Shown here piece after piece: positions 40,646-47,301 of a stretch of DNA of 61,789 nucleotides. The DNA comes from Gemmatimonadaceae bacterium (lineage in GTDB: Bacteria > Gemmatimonadota > Gemmatimonadetes > Gemmatimonadales > Gemmatimonadaceae), in NCBI GenBank assembly GCA_025931335.1, contig JAICNG010000009.1, positions 1-61,789 on the forward strand, in the 5' to 3' direction. The position numbers and the translations under genes are program-made. The notes beneath the pieces were generated by a model, which was given only the letters and a program-made list of their open reading frames with translations, made no database searches and was not told where the DNA came from. The first letter of the stretch is position 1, and each line of letters begins with the position of its first letter.

Positions 40646-41763
40646 TCGCGAGTGGACTCGATGAGATCGCGCTCCCACGCCGCATGCTCGGGGACGAAAT
40701 AGGGCACGCGGGTCTTCTTGAACTCGCGCAGCGAGTAGAGGACGAGATGCTCGGTGACACCGGTCTCCTTCGCGATCGCGTCGGCCACCGCCTCCACTTC
40801 GGCCGCGCTGCGCCCGTGGATCATCGTGAAGTGCGAGTACGGCCAATGCGGATAGGTGGGGCGCTTGTAGCAATGCGACACGGCGCGATAGCTGGCCATC
40901 ATGCGACCCACTTCCTCCGCGCGCTCGGGCGGCACCTTCCATACGGCCATCCCATTGGAGATGAAGCCGGCCTTCTGGTGGCGAAGCACGGCGGCGAAGC
41001 GGCGCATACGGCCCTCACGAATGAACCGCTCGGCCTCGCCGATGAGCGCATCGATCGAGAGCGAGGCTTCGTCAGCCCACTCGACGAACGGCTCGGGAAC
41101 GAGCGGCACGTCGCGCTGCAGCACGCGCACGAGCTCGATGTCGCGCGCGGTGGGCATCCGCGAGGCGCGAACCTCCAGCACTTCCTCCTTGGTGCCGCCG
41201 CGCGCATCCGGGGGAGCGGTGCGCGCGTCGGACTGCGCGCCGCGCTCGACGTCGAGCTGCACACCGATCTTGTACAGCGCGAGCGTCGGTAGCAGTGCGT
41301 AATGGTCGGCGCGCACCTTCCACGCCAGTCGCGCGACCTGCTCCTCGAGGGAGAGCTGCGCGTCCGCCGGCACGGCGATCGTGAACCAGATGTTGAACTG
41401 TCCCGACCGCTCGTAGTTGTGGCTGATGCCTGGATTGCGATTGAGCTCCGCCGCCGCGCTCTCCAACTGATCGGGCGGGACCTTGAACGCGACGAGCATG
41501 GAGTCGTAACCGAGCTTGCGCGTATCGAAGATCGCCGAGATCTGCCGAATCACCGGCGCGTCGCCCGCATGGAGTCGACGAGCCCGATGGAGCATCTCGG
41601 CCTCATCGATACCGATGCGGTCGCCGAGCGCGGCGAAGGGACGCCGAACCAGCGGGAACTCGCGCTGGATCTCGTTGAGGATGCGCGCGTCGACGTCGTC
41701 CGTCGCCACGCCGATCGGCTGGTCACGATCGGTGACTGTTGTTTCGGCACTCATGCGCGGCAA
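40624..41763 (-). CDS. Siroheme decarboxylase-like protein, fused AhbA-AhbB (tandem Lrp/AsnC-type)
   Basis: A 379-residue protein with two copies of an HTH plus ferredoxin-like (RAM) unit. Copy 1 runs about residues 20-165 (DARILNEIQREFPLVRRPFA; ISHNYERSGQFNIWFTI). Copy 2 runs about 205-365 (DIELVRVLQRDVPLVPEPFV; HCYKRPTYPHWPYSHFTMIH). Single Lrp/AsnC regulators have one such unit of about 150 residues. The paired form with SHNYER and SHCYKRP segments matches AhbA/AhbB and NirDL/NirGH, which decarboxylate siroheme to 12,18-didecarboxysiroheme for heme d1 or alternative heme synthesis. The hemC and hemB neighbours support this over a regulatory role. Start 41763 or 41754. Confidence 0.8.
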   Translation of the reverse strand: MPRMSAETTVTDRDQPIGVATDDVDARILNEIQREFPLVRRPFAALGDRIGIDEAEMLHRARRLHAGDAPVIRQISAIFDTRKLGYDSMLVAFKVPPDQLESAAAELNRNPGISHNYERSGQFNIWFTIAVPADAQLSLEEQVARLAWKVRADHYALLPTLALYKIGVQLDVERGAQSDARTAPPDARGGTKEEVLEVRASRMPTARDIELVRVLQRDVPLVPEPFVEWADEASLSIDALIGEAERFIREGRMRRFAAVLRHQKAGFISNGMAVWKVPPERAEEVGRMMASYRAVSHCYKRPTYPHWPYSHFTMIHGRSAAEVEAVADAIAKETGVTEHLVLYSLREFKKTRVPYFVPEHAAWERDLIESTRDWPGTLT

Positions 41764-41781
41764 TCTAATGGGGGACGAACG

Positions 41782-41955
41782 AAGGCGCTGGGGAATAGCG
41801 AAGGCCCTGGAAAGGCGCTAAGGGCGCTGGAAGAGCGCTGAAAAAGCATTCGATTCCCGCTGCTCCAGCGCTTCTCCAGCGCCTTTAGCGGTTCTCCAGC
41901 GCGCTTAGCGCTTCTCCAGCGCCCTATCTTCTCAGCGCTTTTCCAGCGCTTTTCG
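41782..41955. repeat. Word-repeat fold-back element, AGCGCTGGAGA family (copy 1)
   Basis: The region between divergent genes 41763 and 42065 holds a left arm (41782-41847) with GGCGCTGGGGAATAGCGAAG-like words. The right arm (41858-41955) repeats TCCAGCGCTT and TCCAGCGC about seven times. The two arms pair imperfectly. It is unusual in lying between divergent starts, where a terminator would make little sense. The same word is found at 57990-58030. Beyond it, 41956-42053 shows nothing I can name. Confidence 0.8.
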
Positions 41956-42064
41956 CCCTTTGTGATCCACGTCCATTGACGCTCCTCATGTGGCCGGGTA
42001 CGTTCGCAGTGAGCTCCGAGTGCGCGCGGCGATGCGGCCAGCGCAGGCTCGCGAGGAGGCACCC

Positions 42065-42364
42065 ATGATGACGGAATTGAACGCTACCGATCGCGCGCGA
42101 CTTCGCGCGCAAGTCATAGATGAGGGGTTGAGCCGGGCAATCGGCGCGCACTTGCGAGGCGCGCTGCACGCGGAGCTTCGTCAGGCAGTCGCGACGTTCG
42201 TCGGCGACGCCAAGCGAACGATGACGCCGCCGCAGGACGTCATCGCATCGATCAAGGCCCAGGTGCAGCGTGAGGCGCAGCCGCACATGGACGCCGAGGA
42301 GTATCCGCGGCTGGTGGAGCTGGTCGTCGGGTGGGGAATCGAGGAGTACTACCGGGAACGGTAG
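42065..42364 (+). CDS. Conserved-looking small protein, unknown function
   Basis: A 99-residue acidic, helical protein beginning MMTELNATDRARLRAQVIDE and ending VVGWGIEEYYRER. GAGGAGG at 42054-42060 precedes tandem ATG codons at 42065 and 42068, a strong ribosome site. There is no signal peptide, membrane helix or recognised motif. A perfect factor-independent terminator follows 40 bp after the stop, so this is an autonomous transcript. It stands alone between a divergent tetrapyrrole operon and the fold-back elements around trmO. Confidence 0.7.
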   Translation: MMTELNATDRARLRAQVIDEGLSRAIGAHLRGALHAELRQAVATFVGDAKRTMTPPQDVIASIKAQVQREAQPHMDAEEYPRLVELVVGWGIEEYYRER

Positions 42365-42404
42365 GACCTCCGGCAGGTGGTTGGCGGGATGAGGAACCTG
42401 AGTC

Positions 42405-42432
42405 GCCACGGCTAATGCCGTGGCTTTTTTTT
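42405..42432 (+). terminator. Rho-independent terminator
   Basis: GCCACGGC at 42405-42412, loop TAAT, GCCGTGGC at 42417-42424 and eight T residues at 42425-42432. This is the clearest intrinsic terminator in the window. The T-run directly abuts the left end (GGTTCTTC) of fold-back element A. Confidence 0.95.
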
Positions 42433-42680
42433 GGTTCTTCGGGCGATTGCGGGAATGCCCGAAGCCTCGCTGTGCTTCGCAAGCGGCCACGGACAGCTGA
42501 ACTGCGAACTGACCCGAATAACAACACGAATTACGCGAATTGCGTTTTGCCGCTTCGAGCTAGGCTCTCCAGGAACAACAATATTTCGTTGGCCTTGCGC
42601 GCGGAAAACTGCGCGGCGCCGGAGCAATTCGGGCCAGTTCGCAGTCCGGCTGTGCGTGGCCCCTCGCGGGCAGAAGACCC
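42433..42680. repeat. Long fold-back element, copy A (left of trmO)
   Basis: It starts with GGTTCTTC at 42433. The left arm at about 42486-42543 pairs with a right arm at about 42624-42661, which lacks some 22 nt present in copy B. The core between arms, 42544-42623, is 80 nt. Bases 42511-42543 are identical over 33 nt to 43322-43354 in copy B. The right outer end is eroded (no GAAGAACC). No protein gene is evident. It lies between convergent genes and fills the 323-base gap at 42365-42687 with the terminator. Confidence 0.85.
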
Positions 42681-42687
42681 GCGCCGC

Positions 42688-43101
42688 TCAGCGCTCGCCG
42701 ACGTCCTCGTTCAGTACCGGCTTCACGTCGACGATGGGCGTTCCATTCAGCGCCTCGAGCGCGCGCACGTGCACTCGACTCCCCTCGACGGCGGTGATCT
42801 CCACCCGGTGCAGCCCGATCGGATTCGGGCGATGCGGAGACCGGGTACTGAAGACGCCTTCCATCTCACGCGATGTGTCGCCTCGCGGGTGCACGCTCAG
42901 CACGTCGCGCCGGGCATGATCGAGCCACGTGATGACGATGACCTCATCGCCCGGTTGAAGATTCCGAAGCGCCTCGAGCATGGCCGGCTCGAAGACCAGC
43001 GAGGCGGGTGGCGCACCTTCGTCCGGTTGTCGCGGGGCCGACTCGAGATCCGTCAACGGGGACTCGACGCGCCCGATCGCCCTGAGCTCGAAACTCGCCA
43101 C
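42688..43101 (-). CDS. trmO: tRNA (N6-threonylcarbamoyladenosine-37-N6)-methyltransferase TrmO-like (TsaA/YaeB family)
   Basis: A 137-residue single-domain TsaA beta-barrel protein. The family signature is FSTRSPHRPNPIGLHRVEIT at about residues 84-103. It is preceded by LQPGDEVIVITWLDHARRD and followed by LNGTPIVDVKPVLN. TrmO uses S-adenosylmethionine to methylate t6A37 in tRNAs reading ACY codons. The protein is shorter than E. coli TrmO (about 235 residues) because the C-terminal domain is missing, as in many short archaeal and bacterial homologues. Fold-back elements lie on both sides, so it is probably expressed alone. Confidence 0.85.
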   Translation of the reverse strand: MASFELRAIGRVESPLTDLESAPRQPDEGAPPASLVFEPAMLEALRNLQPGDEVIVITWLDHARRDVLSVHPRGDTSREMEGVFSTRSPHRPNPIGLHRVEITAVEGSRVHVRALEALNGTPIVDVKPVLNEDVGER

Positions 43102-43179
43102 GCTAGCCTCCGGTTCGGGATGCCAGCCGCCCCGCTGCGGCCCCCAAGCGGCAGCAAGAATTACGCGAATCGCGTCGCG

Positions 43180-43236
43180 CTTTCAGCTTGCTCGTCCGAG
43201 AGCAAGTATGTGTGGTAGTGCTTGCGCGAGGACGAG
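43180..43236. repeat. Nested hairpin between trmO and element B
   Basis: CTCGTCC-GAGA-GCAAG at 43187-43203 pairs with CTTGC-GCGA-GGACGAG ending at 43236. A smaller CTTGCTC/GAGCAAG stem is an alternative fold. Just before it, 43154-43170 carries AGAATTACGCGAATCGC, a stray word of the fold-back arms. A run of seven A follows. Together with element B this accounts for most of the 454 bases at 43102-43555. Confidence 0.5.
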
Positions 43237-43243
43237 AAAAAAA

Positions 43244-43532
43244 GGTTCTTCTCGGAATATCGGGATTGTCTGAAGCCTGGCTGCGGTCCCCAAGCGGCCA
43301 CGAACAGCTGAACTGCCGACTGACCCGAATAACAACACGAATTACGCGAATTGCCTCTTGCGACTCGAACTCGGCGCCCTGGCAACAACAATGTGCCGTT
43401 GAGCTTGTGTGCGGAGGGTTGCGCGGCGTCGGGAGCAATTCGGGCAATTCGTGTTGTTATACGGGTCTGTTCGCAGTTTCGGCTGTCCGTGGCCCCGTCG
43501 CCGGGATCGTTCCCGGAAATCCGCGAAGAACC
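43244..43532. repeat. Long fold-back element, copy B (complete, 289 bp)
   Basis: It begins with GGTTCTTC (43244-43251) and ends with GAAGAACC (43525-43532). It is flanked on both sides by AAAAAAA (43237-43243 and 43533-43539), which looks like a target-site duplication. Inner arms at about 43296-43354 and 43435-43494 pair over about 59 nt; the central 33 nt differ at three positions. The core at 43355-43434 is exactly 80 nt, as in copy A, but diverged in sequence. No protein gene is evident. MITE-like element or structured RNA. Confidence 0.85.
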
Positions 43533-43555
43533 AAAAAAAGCGAAGAAGGGCCGTG

Positions 43556-45070
43556 CTAGCGGCGGAGCGTCGTCAGCGCAGCGATCAGTCCCGCGATAGT
43601 CGATTCCTCGGCTTCCACCGCCACGCGGAGGCCGAGCGCTCGAGCCGCGGCGGACGTCACCGGGCCGATCGACGCCACGGGAGCCGCGCGCGCCGCGTCC
43701 GCGCCAACGGCGTCGACGAAGTACCGCGCCGTCGAGCTCGACGTCAGTGTCACCAGGTCGACGTCGCCCGCGGTGAGCCGGGCAGCGACACGCGCCGCGC
43801 CCTCACCGTCCATCACCGTTCGATAGATCGGGACGACATCGACCTGCGCCCCGAGCGTGCGCAATCCGTCCGGCATCACGTCGCGCGCGTCGGCGGCGCG
43901 GGGGAGGAGCACCCGGCGGCCGCTCACGTCGTCACGCGTCTCCAGCGCCTCCAGCAGCGACTCGGCGACGAACCGCTGCGGGACGACGTCCGCCGCCATG
44001 CCGTGATCCAGTAACGCGTCCGCCGTCGCTCGCCCGATCGCGGCAATCCGGACCCCGCCTAACGTGCGCGCATCGAGCCCCCGCGCACGCATCGCACGCC
44101 AGACGATCTCCACCGCGTTCTGGCTGGTGAAGATCATCCAGTCGTACCCGGGCGCCACCGCGAGCGCGCGGTCGAGCGGCCCCGGATCGAGCGGCTCGAC
44201 GCGAATCGCCGGCATCTCGATCACGTCCGCGCCAAGCTCGCGGAGACGGGCCGAGAGGGACGACGCCTGCGCACGTGCGCGCGTGACGACGATGCGCGCC
44301 CCCGCGAGCGGCCGCCGATCGAACCACTCGATCTCGTCGCGCAGGCCCACGACGTCACCCACGATCGTGATCGCCGGCGCCGCGACGCTGGCTTCACGAG
44401 CCCGGTCCGCGATCGTCGCCAATGTCCCGATGATCACGCGCTGCGCCGGGTAGGTGGCGCGCTCGATGACCGCGGCGGGCGTGTCGGCGGACCGCCCGCC
44501 CGCCAGCAGCTCGCGCACGACGTCCGGGAGCGTGCGCACTCCCATGTAGAGCACGAGCGTCGCGTTCGTGCGCGCGAGCGCGCCCCAGTCCGTGCCGCGC
44601 TCGCCCTTCTCCGGATCCTCGTGGCCAGTCACGAGCGTCACCGCGGTCGCGGCGCCGCGGTGCGTCACCGGAATTCCCGCGTAGGCGGGGCCTGCCACGC
44701 CCGCCGTAATCCCCGGCACGATCTCGAACGGGATGCCGGCCTCCGCGAGCGCCTGTGCCTCTTCGCCACCGCGTCCGAACACGAACGGATCGCCCCCCTT
44801 GAGGCGAACGACGCGCCGGCCCTCGCGTGCCAGCCTCACGAGCAACCGCTCGATGTCCCCTTGCCGCGCCGAGGCGCTCTCGCCGCCGCGCTTCCCGACG
44901 AAGTGCCGGGCCACGTCGCGACCGCCGAGCTCCGCACTCAGCATCTCCTCGTTCACCAGCGCATCGTACACGACGTCGTCACAGGACCGCAGCAGCTCGC
45001 GCGCCCGAATGGTCAACAGGCCCGGATCGCCCGGGCCCGCGCCGACGAGATACACCGTGCCGATCGTCAT
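43556..45070 (-). CDS. Fused uroporphyrinogen-III C-methyltransferase / uroporphyrinogen-III synthase (CobA-HemD)
   Basis: A 504-residue bifunctional enzyme. Residues about 1-245 are the CobA/SUMT methyltransferase: VYLVGAGPGDPGLLTIRARE, GKRGGESASARQ, VRLKGGDPFVFGRGGEEAQA, GIPVTHRGAATAVTLVTGHE and ITIVGDVVGL. Residues about 255-500 are HemD (IVVTRARAQASSLSARLREL; MIFTSQNAVEIVWRAM; VTLTSSSTARYFVDAV). One chain thus closes hydroxymethylbilane to uroporphyrinogen III and methylates it to precorrin-2, the branch to siroheme. Start ATG 45070 is used; a GTG at 45091 is possible. With AhbA-AhbB, HemC and HemB nearby it favours a siroheme-centred pathway. Confidence 0.93.
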   Translation of the reverse strand: MTIGTVYLVGAGPGDPGLLTIRARELLRSCDDVVYDALVNEEMLSAELGGRDVARHFVGKRGGESASARQGDIERLLVRLAREGRRVVRLKGGDPFVFGRGGEEAQALAEAGIPFEIVPGITAGVAGPAYAGIPVTHRGAATAVTLVTGHEDPEKGERGTDWGALARTNATLVLYMGVRTLPDVVRELLAGGRSADTPAAVIERATYPAQRVIIGTLATIADRAREASVAAPAITIVGDVVGLRDEIEWFDRRPLAGARIVVTRARAQASSLSARLRELGADVIEMPAIRVEPLDPGPLDRALAVAPGYDWMIFTSQNAVEIVWRAMRARGLDARTLGGVRIAAIGRATADALLDHGMAADVVPQRFVAESLLEALETRDDVSGRRVLLPRAADARDVMPDGLRTLGAQVDVVPIYRTVMDGEGAARVAARLTAGDVDLVTLTSSSTARYFVDAVGADAARAAPVASIGPVTSAAARALGLRVAVEAEESTIAGLIAALTTLRR

Positions 45071-45077
45071 CTGGCGA

Positions 45078-45995
45078 TCATCGCGCTTCACGGAAGTACA
45101 CGGCCGCGTAGCGCGGACTCCGCTGTCGCAGCGCGTCGCGCACGTCGGCGATGGCGGTGGCTCGCACGGCGAGGTGCGCGGCGTGCGAGTGGCGCAGTGA
45201 GTGCGGACCGATCGCGGCGGTCGTGTCTTCCGGCAGCCCGGCGGCGCGGGCGATGCGCTTGAGGCGGTCCCACGCCCGCTGTCGCGACGTGTGCAGCCGC
45301 GTGCGCGGATGGATGAAGACGAACGCCCGGTCGCGCGCGCGGCTCGGCGACGGTCGCTCCGCGAGCCAGCGCGCCATCCACGCGGCCGGCTCTCCCTCGA
45401 GCGTCACCTGCGACGTCTCGCCGCGCCGCCCGACGACGTCCAGATGCATCACTCGCGGTCCTCCGCGCACGGCGGTCTTCGTCAGGTTCACCGCCTCCGA
45501 CACGAGCAGGGCCCCATGGTAGCACAGACCGTACAGGGCGAGATCCATACGTGCCGCGGCATCGTCGCGCGCACGCGCGACGAGCCAGTCGAACAGTGTA
45601 TCGATCTGCGCCACCGGGATGACGTGAGGTGCGCGCGGCTCGGGAACGGGCTCGTCGAGCAGCTCGGCGGGCCCCGGGGCACGGAGCGACTCCTCGCCGA
45701 TCAGGTAGCGATAGAACGTCTTGATCGATTGCAGATGGCGTCGCACGGTCGGCGGCGCCCACGTGTCGTGCGCCACGCGGGCCGCGAGATACTCGCGCAG
45801 GTCGCGCGTCGAGAGATCCTCAACAGGACGAGGCGCGTATGCGCGCACGAGATCGGCGACGTCCGCGTGGTACGCGTCGATCGTCGCCGGCGCCCGATCC
45901 ATCCGCTCGAGCCAGGCGCTGAAGCGGTGAACCGGGTCGAAGTTCGGCTCGGGATGAACCTCGGGGTGCTGTGAGGCGGGCGCGTGGTCGGTCAC
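45078..45995 (-). CDS. Tyrosine recombinase/integrase-like protein with altered active site
   Basis: A 305-residue XerC/D-like protein with an N-terminal SAM-like core-binding domain (FSAWLERMDRAPATIDAYHA; LQSIKTFYRYLIGEE) and a C-terminal catalytic fold. Box II is present (IGPHSLRHSHAAHLAVRA, about residue 262) and the nucleophile tyrosine is in RYAAVYFREAR near the end. The first catalytic arginine, normally in GLRVSE, is replaced: the segment reads YHGALLVSEAVNL at about residue 158. The usual LGH before the tyrosine is LRQ. Activity is therefore doubtful. It lies just upstream of the CobA-HemD gene and 13 bp after the response regulator stop. No attachment sites are seen. Confidence 0.75.
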   Translation of the reverse strand: MTDHAPASQHPEVHPEPNFDPVHRFSAWLERMDRAPATIDAYHADVADLVRAYAPRPVEDLSTRDLREYLAARVAHDTWAPPTVRRHLQSIKTFYRYLIGEESLRAPGPAELLDEPVPEPRAPHVIPVAQIDTLFDWLVARARDDAAARMDLALYGLCYHGALLVSEAVNLTKTAVRGGPRVMHLDVVGRRGETSQVTLEGEPAAWMARWLAERPSPSRARDRAFVFIHPRTRLHTSRQRAWDRLKRIARAAGLPEDTTAAIGPHSLRHSHAAHLAVRATAIADVRDALRQRSPRYAAVYFREAR

Positions 45996-46008
45996 GACGC
46001 GAGCCGGA

Positions 46009-46380
46009 TCAGGGGAGGTTCGACGCCTCGTCGATCTTGCGCGCCAGATCGTTCAGGTCGAAGGGCTTCGTCATGAACGAGGTGCGCCCGAGCGCGAGCA
46101 TCGACACGAGCGGCCCCATGCTGACGTACGCCGTGGTGATGATCACCGGGACCTGCGGATCGATCTCGCGCACCTGGCGCATGACCTCGATGCCGTCGGT
46201 GTCGGGAAGTCGCAGGTCGAGCACGACCACCTCGGGCGCAAACGGCTTGACCTTCGTCACCGCCTCCGCGCCGCTGGCGGCGAACTCCATGGCGTATCGA
46301 TCGGCGAAGAAGCGCTCGTACGATTTGCGCAGCGTCGCTTCATCCTCGATGAACATGACGCGCGGCAGGGTCTCGGGCAT
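46009..46380 (-). CDS. Single-domain response regulator
   Basis: A 123-residue stand-alone receiver domain. The acidic pocket is in VMFIEDEATLRKSY, the phospho-acceptor Asp in VVVLDLRLPDTDGIEVM at about residue 53, the Thr in VPVIITTAYVS and the Lys in SFMTKPFDLNDLA. All key residues are intact and there is no output domain, so it may act by protein contact (CheY/Spo0F-like) or within a phosphorelay. No histidine kinase gene is nearby. It is transcribed toward the recombinase-like gene, 13 bp away. Confidence 0.9.
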   Translation of the reverse strand: MPETLPRVMFIEDEATLRKSYERFFADRYAMEFAASGAEAVTKVKPFAPEVVVLDLRLPDTDGIEVMRQVREIDPQVPVIITTAYVSMGPLVSMLALGRTSFMTKPFDLNDLARKIDEASNLP

Positions 46381-46393
46381 GGAGATACGGTAA

Positions 46394-46483
46394 CCAGGGA
46401 GGTGCGTCCGGACAAAGGTGCTCGACGTGCTCTAGGTGCTCAAGGTGCTCGAGGTGCTCGAGGTGCTCGACGCTGGTCCCTGG
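46394..46483. repeat. Word-repeat element, GAGGTGCTC family (copy 2)
   Basis: Six copies of GTGCTC-type 9-bp units (GAGGTGCTC, CAAGGTGCTC, GACGTGCTC) run from 46416 to 46471. A CCAGGGA/TCCCTGG pair (46394-46400 and 46477-46483) brackets them. Unlike other elements there is no inverted word arm of equal length. The unit is the same as in the heme A synthase tail at 9174-9205. Confidence 0.8.
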
Positions 46484-46490
46484 ACCATCT

Positions 46491-46539
46491 GGAACGAAAA
46501 ACGGCCGGCTGCGTCGTCGCAGCCGACCGTTTTCGTTCC
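46491..46539. terminator. Bidirectional terminator hairpin
   Basis: GGAACGAAAA pairs with TTTTCGTTCC, and inside it GGCTGCG pairs with CGCAGCC around a TCGT loop. The A/T-rich base of the stem gives a U-tract in both directions. It lies downstream of the STAS gene on the minus strand and can insulate it from the response regulator gene. Confidence 0.75.
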
Positions 46540-46614
46540 ACAGGAGCACCCTCCCCCACTCCGCGCCGCCCCCCGACGGCGCGGTCCCCCACCCACATCC
46601 TGACCGCGTATGGC

Positions 46615-46920
46615 CTATGCGGCCTCGACAACGAAGAGGTGCAGCAGCTCGGTCAACGCCAGTAGCGTGAGAACCTCTTCCGTGACGTTCACCAGCTTCA
46701 CCGTCATCCCCTTCTGCTTCGCGCGGTTCTGGATCGCCACGAGCGTCCCGAGCCCAGTCGCATCCATCTCCCGCGTCGCAGCGAGATCGAGGGTGATCAG
46801 CTTCGCCTCGCGCCCCGCCGTTTCAATCGCGCTCACCGCAGTGTTGCGGAACTCTGCGCGCGTCTCGGCTACCAGACGCACCGGTGCGGTCAGAATCTTC
46901 TCTTCGTTGATCGTGTTCAT
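46615..46920 (-). CDS. STAS domain protein (anti-sigma factor antagonist-like)
   Basis: A 101-residue single STAS domain. It has RLVAETRAEFRNTAVSAIET and LITLDLAATREMDATGLGTL at about residues 40-60, where anti-anti-sigma proteins of the SpoIIAA type have D-S-S/T-G-L-G. The phosphorylatable serine position is Ala/Thr here (DATG), so threonine could serve or regulation may be phosphorylation-independent. ATG 46920 is preceded by AGGGAA. An in-frame extension upstream to 47025 lacks family similarity. No anti-sigma kinase gene is adjacent. A strong hairpin follows its stop. Confidence 0.85.
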   Translation of the reverse strand: MNTINEEKILTAPVRLVAETRAEFRNTAVSAIETAGREAKLITLDLAATREMDATGLGTLVAIQNRAKQKGMTVKLVNVTEEVLTLLALTELLHLFVVEAA

Positions 46921-46997
46921 TTCCCTGGCCCTCGACACCTCTGTCGATGAGCTGGGGCACGCGGCCGGCGATGAACACGCTCCGAAAACCGGGCCCC

Positions 46998-47015
46998 GAG
47001 GCCCGACTTTCTTCA
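46998..47015 (+). terminator. Small hairpin with T-rich tail
   Basis: CGGGCC, loop CCGA, GGCCCG followed by ACTTTCTT. It lies upstream of the STAS gene on the other strand, so it would only stop rightward transcripts coming from the STAS side. Weak evidence. Confidence 0.3.
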
Positions 47016-47161
47016 CCTTCGGCAACCGGACGATCTCCTGCCCAATGGCGCCTGGAGACTCCTGGCTTTGCGGCCCCGCCTCACGACGGGTGTGCTATTA
47101 TCGGGTGATACGACTTTCTCTTGTCGCCCACCTCTAAAGCGAAGGTGGTGCCACAAATCGC

Positions 47162-47263
47162 GACGCTGTATAACATCATATACAAGAACGTCTTACAGGT
47201 GCACAGACCACCCCGTACCCCCTCGCCAGGCGGTGCACTTTGCGGCGATTCGGGAAAATCGCC
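47162..47263 (+). promoter_or_regulatory. acs: Structured upstream region of acetyl-CoA synthetase gene
   Basis: The gap 46921-47301 is unusually AT-rich in places for this genome. GTATAACATCATATAC at 47168-47183 is an inverted repeat set within GACG/CGTC (47162-47165 and 47189-47192), and its TATAAC could be a -10 element. Downstream, GGCGATT and AATCGCC (47244-47250, 47257-47263) form a small leader hairpin. I cannot identify a regulator or a known riboswitch. Confidence 0.35.
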
Positions 47264-47301
47264 ACATTGGGGGCCTCTCTCACCCTACCTCCCTCAACTT
47301 C

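Noticed and set aside
46416-46471. CRISPR array
   Set aside because: Units are 9 bp in tandem without spacers and no cas gene is present.
47090-47301. Known metabolite riboswitch before acs
   Set aside because: Only short stems are visible and none of the conserved cores of familiar riboswitches can be matched by eye.
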